Shown piece by piece: positions 58,540-64,000 of a stretch of DNA of 64,000 bases. Within the stretch, counting starts at the first letter, position 1; every line of letters starts with the position of its first letter. The notes under the pieces are model-generated. The model ran no database searches. It was not told the DNA's origin and worked only from the letters and a program-made list of their open reading frames with translations. Source of the stretch: Opitutaceae bacterium (GTDB lineage Bacteria > Verrucomicrobiota > Verrucomicrobiia > Opitutales > Opitutaceae); assembly GCA_016794785.1 (NCBI GenBank), contig JAEUHC010000009.1, positions 1 through 64,000 of the forward strand. Reading direction: 5' to 3'. Position numbers and translations under genes: made by a program.

Positions 58540-59640
58540 ATGAAAATCGGCATCATCGGCGGCGGCAAAGTGGGCGGCACAATCGCGACGCTGCTGGAGT
58601 CGTGCGATTTTTGCACGGCCGTGCGGCTCGGCGATGTGCGCCCCAACCTGAAGCTGCGCGGGCTGAAGAAGACCGCCGCCGCCCGCGTCGATGTGACGCG
58701 CTCCGCCGCGCTCGCGGCCTTCGTGAAATCATGCGATGGCGTCGTGAGCGCCGCGCCCTATTTCCTCAACCGCGCCATCGCCGCGGCGTGCGCGGTCGCG
58801 CGCGTCTCCTATTTCGATCTCACGGAGGATGTGGCGACGACGAACTTCATCCGCACCCTCGCGCGCAAGACCAAGGGCGCGACCTTCATGCCGCAGTGCG
58901 GCCTCGCGCCCGGCGCGATCAACATCGTGGGCGGTTCGCTGGCGGCCTCGCTGGATCGGGTGCGCTCGGTCGAGATGCGCGTGGGCGCGCTGCCGCAGTT
59001 CGCGGGCAACCAGATGAAGTATTACCTGAGCTGGAGCACCGCCGGGCTCATTAACGAATACTGCCAGCTCGGCGAGGCGCTGCACGACGGCCGGCGCATC
59101 GAGACGTTGCCCCTCGACGGCGTCGAGCGCCTCACGATCGACGGGGTGGAATACGAGGCCTTCAACACCAGCGGCGGCGTCGCGACGATGTGCGAGACCT
59201 TCGCCGGCAAGGTGGGCGAGCTGAACTACAAGACGATGCGCTACCCCGGCCACCGCGACCTGATGAAGTTTCTCCTGCAGGACCTGAACCTCGGCGCGCA
59301 GCAGAAGCTGCTCACGCAGATCTTCGATCAGGAGGTGCCGCTGACGGATCACGATGTCGTGGTCTTCTACGTGAGCGCCATCGGCGAGTCCGACGGCGAT
59401 CTCGTGCAGCGGAGCTTCGTAAAGAAGATGCATGGCGCGACGGTCGGCGGCCGGCGGCTGTCGGCCATCCAGCTCACGACCGCAGCGGGCGTGGTGGCGG
59501 TGCTGGAGCTTTTCGCACGCGGTGAGTTGCCGCGAGGCTTCGTGAAGCAGGAGTCGGTCACCCTGCCGCAGTTCCTCGGCACGCAGTGGGGCGGGCGGGT
59601 TTACGGCGAGGAAGGGACCAAGGACAAGGGGCCCACATGA
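58540..59640 (+). CDS. Saccharopine dehydrogenase family protein
   Basis: A 366-residue protein from ATG 58540 (MKIGIIGGGKVGGTIATLLE, Rossmann nucleotide motif GGGKVG). Family features continue: CDGVVSAAPYFLNRAIAAACAVARVSYFDLTED, MPQCGLAPGAINIV (near residue 125) and a C-terminal domain. It would release 2-aminoadipate semialdehyde from saccharopine, or act as lysine-6-dehydrogenase. No lysine-ketoglutarate reductase gene is visible in the window. Its stop overlaps the next start (ATGA). Confidence 0.8.
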   Translation: MKIGIIGGGKVGGTIATLLESCDFCTAVRLGDVRPNLKLRGLKKTAAARVDVTRSAALAAFVKSCDGVVSAAPYFLNRAIAAACAVARVSYFDLTEDVATTNFIRTLARKTKGATFMPQCGLAPGAINIVGGSLAASLDRVRSVEMRVGALPQFAGNQMKYYLSWSTAGLINEYCQLGEALHDGRRIETLPLDGVERLTIDGVEYEAFNTSGGVATMCETFAGKVGELNYKTMRYPGHRDLMKFLLQDLNLGAQQKLLTQIFDQEVPLTDHDVVVFYVSAIGESDGDLVQRSFVKKMHGATVGGRRLSAIQLTTAAGVVAVLELFARGELPRGFVKQESVTLPQFLGTQWGGRVYGEEGTKDKGPT

Positions 59641-61187
59641 GCGCGACTGCGGTAAAAAGGGTGGCCGCGGAAATTTTTCCTAGGCTCGGACTCAAGGCGA
59701 ACAACGCCGGCGTGTTTGCCGGCGAGTGGTTCGGGGTCGGACCCGCGATCGAGAAACGCTCACCCATCGATGGCACGGTGCTCGGGCGCGTGACGACCGC
59801 CACGCCGGCCGAACTCGATCGCGTGCTCGGCGCGGCGCAGCGGGCCTTTCACGTGTGGCGCGAGGTGCCGGCGCCGCGGCGCGGCGAAGTCGTGCGCCGC
59901 TACGGCGAGGCGCTGCGCGCGCACAAGGCGGACCTCGGCCGCCTCGTGACGCTCGAGACCGGCAAGATCGTCGCGGAAGGGGAGGGCGAGGTGCAGGAGA
60001 TGATCGACATCTGCGACTTCGCGACCGGGCTCTCGCGGCAGTTGCACGGCCTCACCATCGCTAGCGAGCGGCCGGGGCACCGCATGATGGAGCAGTGGCA
60101 CCCACTCGGCGTGGTGGGAATCATTTCGGCGTTTAATTTTCCCGTGGCAGTGTGGGCGTGGAACAGCGCGCTCGCTGCCGTGTGCGGCGACGCTACGGTG
60201 TGGAAGCCTTCCGAGAAAACCCCGCTCACCGCCGTTGCGTGCGCCAAGCTGGCCGAGCGCGTGTGCCGCGAGTGCGGCGTTGATCCGGCGGTGTTTTCGC
60301 TCGTGTGCGGCGATGCTGCGGCCGTCGGCGGACCGCTCGTGGCCGACCGGCGCGTCACGCTGGTGTCGGCGACCGGCTCGACCCGCATGGGGCGGCGCGT
60401 GGGCGAGGCGGTGGCGCAGCGTTTCGGCCGATCCCTGCTCGAACTCGGCGGCAACAACGCCATCATCGTTACGCGCAGCGCCGACCTGAAGCTGGCGCTG
60501 CGCGCGATTCTCTTCGGCGCCGTAGGCACGGCGGGCCAGCGCTGCACCTCGACGCGCCGGCTAATCGTGCACGAGATGATCGCCGCGAAATTGACGCGGA
60601 TGCTCGTGGCGGCCTACCGCCAGGTGCGCATCGGCAACCCGCTCGATCCGGCAACGCTCATGGGGCCGTTGATCGATTGTGACGCGGCGGAGGCGTATGC
60701 GCAGGCCATCACGGCGGCGAAGCAGCAGGGTGGGCGTGTGCTCGTCGGCGGCAAGCGACTGGCTGGCACGGCGCGGGCGGGCGGGTTCTATGTTTCGCCG
60801 TGCCTCATCGCGGCGGAAAACGCTTGGGCCATCGTTCAGCACGAGACCTTTGCCCCGATTCTCTACGTGATGACCTATCGCACGTTCGACGAAGCCATCG
60901 CGCTTAACAACGCCGTGCCGCAGGGCCTGAGCTCGGCGATCTTCACGGGCGACCAGCGCGAGGCGGAGCTTTTTGTCAGCGCATGCGGCAGCGACTGCGG
61001 CATCGCCAACGTGAACCTCGGCACCAGCGGCGCGGAGATCGGCGGGGCTTTCGGCGGCGAGAAGGAGACGGGCGGGGGGCGCGAGAGCGGCAGCGACGCC
61101 TGGAAAGCCTACATGCGCCGCCAGACCGCCACGATCAACTACTCGAGGGAATTGCCGCTCGCGCAGGGGATTCGGTTTGGAAAGTAG
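59637..61187 (+). CDS. amaB: 2-aminoadipate-semialdehyde dehydrogenase (antiquitin/ALDH7-type)
   Basis: A 516-residue aldehyde dehydrogenase. General motifs: NAD site SATGSTRMG near residue 244, catalytic Glu 269 (LLELGGNN) and Cys 303 (GQRCTSTRR). The specific C-terminal antiquitin signature GTSGAEIGGAFGGEKETGG, then ESGSDAWKAYMRR and TINYSRELPLAQGIRF is nearly complete, which separates it from other aldehyde dehydrogenases. It oxidises 2-aminoadipate 6-semialdehyde in lysine breakdown. It is coupled to the preceding dehydrogenase by an ATGA overlap. Confidence 0.9.
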   Translation: MSATAVKRVAAEIFPRLGLKANNAGVFAGEWFGVGPAIEKRSPIDGTVLGRVTTATPAELDRVLGAAQRAFHVWREVPAPRRGEVVRRYGEALRAHKADLGRLVTLETGKIVAEGEGEVQEMIDICDFATGLSRQLHGLTIASERPGHRMMEQWHPLGVVGIISAFNFPVAVWAWNSALAAVCGDATVWKPSEKTPLTAVACAKLAERVCRECGVDPAVFSLVCGDAAAVGGPLVADRRVTLVSATGSTRMGRRVGEAVAQRFGRSLLELGGNNAIIVTRSADLKLALRAILFGAVGTAGQRCTSTRRLIVHEMIAAKLTRMLVAAYRQVRIGNPLDPATLMGPLIDCDAAEAYAQAITAAKQQGGRVLVGGKRLAGTARAGGFYVSPCLIAAENAWAIVQHETFAPILYVMTYRTFDEAIALNNAVPQGLSSAIFTGDQREAELFVSACGSDCGIANVNLGTSGAEIGGAFGGEKETGGGRESGSDAWKAYMRRQTATINYSRELPLAQGIRFGK

Positions 61188-61194
61188 CATGTGA

Positions 61195-61297
61195 GGTGGG
61201 GCCGGTTCTCCGAGCCGGCCTGAGTGCAGAGGTGCTTTGCGAACCAAGCGCGCGTCGTTGCTCGCAACCCAGGCCCGCTCGGAGAGCGGGCCCCACC
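61195..61297. repeat. Paired-hairpin repeat, copy 2
   Basis: A first hairpin (61195-61220, GGTGGGGCCGG...CCGGCC) and an inverted second one (61272-61297, GGCCCGCTC...GGGCCCCACC) face each other across 51 bases. Arms of the two hairpins are inverted copies of each other with compensating changes. The element sits in the 190-base gap before the cytochrome gene and matches 49718-49800. Confidence 0.6.
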
Positions 61298-61377
61298 TTC
61301 AATCAGTTTGCAGAGCGACCGGATTTCGCCGACAAACACATCCCGCCCGCACCCCTTCGTCCAGCCCCCGCCCGAGC

Positions 61378-63975
61378 ATGCACCCGCGCCTCCCTTCCGC
61401 GATTCTCTGCGCCTTTGTCGCATCCTTCGCCGCGCGGGCCGCGGAGCTGCCCGCGACATCGGCGCGGTTCATCGAGCAGCACTGCGCCGGCTGCCACGAT
61501 GCGGTGGAGAGGAAAGGTGATCTCGACCTCACGGCGCTCGCGCTGAATCCCGGCGATCCGAAAAATTTTGCGCGGTGGCTGAAGGTTCACGACCGCGTCG
61601 AATCCGGCGAGATGCCGCCCAAGAAAAAGCCGCGGCCCGCCGCGGACGAAGTGCGGACGTTTCTCGCGCCGCTGGCCCAGTCGCTCGTGTCGGCCGAGCA
61701 GGCGCGGGCGGGCGACGAGGGCCGCGCCACGCGTCGCCGTCTCAACCGTTACGAATATGAGAACGCCCTGCGCGACCTGCTGCACGCGCCGTGGCTGCAG
61801 GTGAAGGACGCGCTGCCGGAGGACGGCGAGGCGCACCGCTTCAACAAAGTCGGCGAGGCGCTGGATGTCTCCCACGTGCAGATGGCGCGCTACCTCGGCG
61901 TGGCCGACTACGCGTTGCGGCAGGTGATGGCAAAGTCGCCCGAGCAGCCCGCGGCGGCGACGATCCGCTACTACGCGCGCGAGGCGCGGAGCTTTACGGG
62001 GCCGATGAAATTTTCGGTGTTCAACACGAGCCCGGAGCGCGCGACGTTTCCGGTCCTCGGCTTTGAGGCGCAGACCGAGGTGCGCGCGGGCAAGGCGCCG
62101 ATCACCGTCGGCGCGGCCGATCCCATCACGCGCGATCTCGAGGGCGTGGGGGTCGTGGCGGGCAACTACGAGCCGCTCGAGCCCAAGTTCACGAATTTCA
62201 AGGCACCGGCCGCGGGCCGCTACCGGCTCCGTTTCCAGACGCACACGGTCTGGGTCGGCCCGACCGTGCAGACCGATCCGAAGAAACCGGATCGCTGGTG
62301 GATTCCCGACCTCGACAAGGTAGCGCGCGGGCGGCGCTCCGAGCCGATCACGGTCTATTCCGAGACACCGCCGCGGCAATTGCGCTGGCTCGGGACCTTC
62401 GACGCCAAGATCGAGCCCGAGGTAGCTGAGCTCGACGTGTGGCTGCTCGCGGGCGAGACGATCCGCGTCGATGCGGCGCGGCTCTTCCGCTCCCGGCCCG
62501 GCGCGGGGCGCTGGCAGAATCCGCTCGCGGAGAGGGATGGTTCGCCGGGCGTCGTCTTCCGCTGGATGGACGCCGAGGGACCGATCACGGAACGCTGGCC
62601 CACGTCCGGCCACGCGTTGCTCTTTGGCGACCTGCCGCTGAAAAAGGCGGAGAAGGCCGGCGCCCCCGCCGAGATCATCTCGGCCAATCCCGAGGCGGAT
62701 GCGGCGCGACTGCTGAGGAGTTTTCTCGACCGCGCCTACCGCCGCCCGGTCGCCGCGGCCGAGGTGCAACGGTTCCTCCCCGTGATCGAACACGCGCGGC
62801 AGACGGGCGCGACCTTCGCCGACGCGATGATCGCGGGTTACACGGCGGTGCTCTGCTCACCGGAATTCGTCTCGATCGACGAGAAGCCGGGCCGGCTCGA
62901 CGACCACGCGCTGGCGACGCGCCTCGCGTTTTTCCTCGGCAACTCCGCGCCCGACGCCGAGCTGCGCGGGCTCGCGGACAAGGGCGGCCTCCGCCGTGGC
63001 GACGCGCTGCGGGCGCAGACCGAGCGTCTGCTCAACGACCCGCGGGCGCGCCGCTTCACGGATGCGTTTCTCGACTACTGGCTCGACCTGCGGCGCATCG
63101 TCGCGACCTCGCCCGACGAGGCGCTCTACAACGACTACTACCTCGACGACCTGCTGGCGGAGTCGGCGGTGTTTGAGACGCAGGCGTTTTTCGCGGAGCT
63201 GCTGCGCGGCGATCTGCCGGCGCGCAACCTCATCGCGTCGGACTTTGCGATGCTCAACGAAAAGCTCGCCACCCACTACGGCCTGCCGCCGGTCGAAGGC
63301 GTTGCGATCCGCAAGGTCGCGCTGCCGAGGGACAGCATGCGCGGCGGCTTGCTGACACAGGCGGCGGTCCTGAAAGTCACGGCCAACGGCACAACGACGT
63401 CACCGGTGCTGCGTGGCGTCTGGATCATGGAGCGCATCCTCGGCGAGACGCCCACTCCGCCCCCGGCGGGCGTGCCGGCGGTGGAGCCCGATATCCGCGG
63501 TGCCGCGACGATTCGCGATCAACTGGCCAAGCACCGCACGCAGGAGATGTGCGCCTCGTGCCACACACGCATCGATCCGGCGGGCTTCGCGCTGGAGAAC
63601 TTCGATGTGATGGGCGGCTTCCGCACGCACTACCGGGCGATGGGGGTCGAGGGCAAGGCTCCCGCGCCGGGCCTCGGTTTCGGCGGGCAGAAGTTCGCCT
63701 TCCACTACGCGCTGCCCGTCGATGCCAGCGGCGAGCTGCCGGATGGCCGGACTTTTGCCGATGTGCGCGAATTGAAGCGCCTCCTGCTCACCGACGAGCG
63801 CGCCATCGCCCGCAACCTCGTGAAGCAGCTCGTGGTTTACGCCACTGGCGCTCCGGTGCGCTTCGTCGATCGCCCCGCCGTGGAAAAGATTCTCGATCGC
63901 GCCGCGCCCGGGGGCTTTGGCGTGCGATCTTTGATTCATGCGATCGTCCAGAGTGAGTTGTTTCTAAACAAATGA
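61378..63975 (+). CDS. DUF1592/DUF1587-type cytochrome c protein (planctomycete cytochrome family)
   Basis: An 865-residue protein starting at ATG 61378, with a signal peptide ([21 protein letters not shown]). A cytochrome-type haem site CAGCH lies near residue 37; then come DUF1587 ([14 protein letters not shown]), a carbohydrate-binding-like middle, DUF1592 ([22 protein letters not shown]), DUF1588 ([34 protein letters not shown]) and a second CASCH with [15 protein letters not shown]1585-type end follows. Usually paired with a DUF1552 gene, which would lie right of the window. The electron donor and substrate are unknown. Confidence 0.85.
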   Translation: MHPRLPSAILCAFVASFAARAAELPATSARFIEQHCAGCHDAVERKGDLDLTALALNPGDPKNFARWLKVHDRVESGEMPPKKKPRPAADEVRTFLAPLAQSLVSAEQARAGDEGRATRRRLNRYEYENALRDLLHAPWLQVKDALPEDGEAHRFNKVGEALDVSHVQMARYLGVADYALRQVMAKSPEQPAAATIRYYAREARSFTGPMKFSVFNTSPERATFPVLGFEAQTEVRAGKAPITVGAADPITRDLEGVGVVAGNYEPLEPKFTNFKAPAAGRYRLRFQTHTVWVGPTVQTDPKKPDRWWIPDLDKVARGRRSEPITVYSETPPRQLRWLGTFDAKIEPEVAELDVWLLAGETIRVDAARLFRSRPGAGRWQNPLAERDGSPGVVFRWMDAEGPITERWPTSGHALLFGDLPLKKAEKAGAPAEIISANPEADAARLLRSFLDRAYRRPVAAAEVQRFLPVIEHARQTGATFADAMIAGYTAVLCSPEFVSIDEKPGRLDDHALATRLAFFLGNSAPDAELRGLADKGGLRRGDALRAQTERLLNDPRARRFTDAFLDYWLDLRRIVATSPDEALYNDYYLDDLLAESAVFETQAFFAELLRGDLPARNLIASDFAMLNEKLATHYGLPPVEGVAIRKVALPRDSMRGGLLTQAAVLKVTANGTTTSPVLRGVWIMERILGETPTPPPAGVPAVEPDIRGAATIRDQLAKHRTQEMCASCHTRIDPAGFALENFDVMGGFRTHYRAMGVEGKAPAPGLGFGGQKFAFHYALPVDASGELPDGRTFADVRELKRLLLTDERAIARNLVKQLVVYATGAPVRFVDRPAVEKILDRAAPGGFGVRSLIHAIVQSELFLNK

Positions 63976-64000
63976 AGGCACGGCGAGGCTGACGCGGAGA

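Noticed and set aside
1..64000. CRISPR array, rRNA genes, integrase or transposase gene
   Set aside because: No regularly spaced repeats, no rRNA-like stretch, and no frame with a recombinase signature was found; the integrase is assumed to lie left of the window.

Overview
The window is high-GC DNA that looks like a chromosome of the Opitutaceae (Verrucomicrobiota). The lineage call is an inference from gene content, not from a marker gene: two secreted sulfatases, a DUF1592/DUF1587-type cytochrome protein, a DUF1080 + PA14 protein, a secreted Ig-like protein with a duplicated C-terminal domain, and the PEP-CTERM kinase/regulator pair PrsK-PrsR.

Positions 1 to about 17,579 are the right-hand part of an integrative and conjugative element (ICE). 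It holds the C-terminal helicase part of a MobF-type relaxase (cut by the window start), a coupling protein, a stand-alone ClpB-like AAA+ ATPase, XRE and AraC regulators, and a collinear type IV secretion operon (VirB2, B3, B4, lipoprotein, B5, lipoprotein, B6, B8, B9, B10, lipoprotein and small accessory genes) that ends at a strong terminator near 15.45 kb. Two imperfect copies of one att region follow, at 15527-15690 and 17417-17579. Each ends in the same 23 bases, which read as the T-loop to CCA end of a tRNA-Glu gene. Between them is a 1.9 kb segment with a nucleotidyltransferase/partner pair that resembles a toxin-antitoxin module. The intact tRNA, the integrase and the left end must lie outside the window.

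From 17.6 kb on the content is chromosomal. 17.6-27.4 kb has a sulfatase, the Ig-like protein, an MsrP-like molybdoenzyme with a membrane protein, HrpA helicase and a CBS protein. 27.4-36.4 kb is a leftward run: a namZ-lacI pair, then an operon of DUF1080 protein, propeller-azurin fusion, DUF1653 and glycerate kinase, then a Fur-like protein and a lone receiver. 36.7-40.3 kb is prsK-prsR. 40.3-44.9 kb is a leftward LysR, SbtA, isomerase-fold, esterase group. 45-49.6 kb has a ribosome-hibernation-like factor, TerC, DUF1232, a dipeptide epimerase, a BON lipoprotein and an SDR. 49.8-57 kb has a glycoside hydrolase, rhodanese, RlmM-like and SpoU-like rRNA methyltransferases, a second sulfatase and a small membrane protein.

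57.0-61.2 kb is a three-gene set consistent with lysine breakdown by the saccharopine/2-aminoadipate route: a DUF1338 (HglS-like) protein, a saccharopine dehydrogenase family enzyme and an antiquitin-type aldehyde dehydrogenase. A DUF1592-type cytochrome protein closes the window. Several repeats (a 76 bp inverted repeat, two paired-hairpin elements, a 64 bp inverted repeat, and a heptamer tract inside a gene) sit between or within the chromosomal genes.
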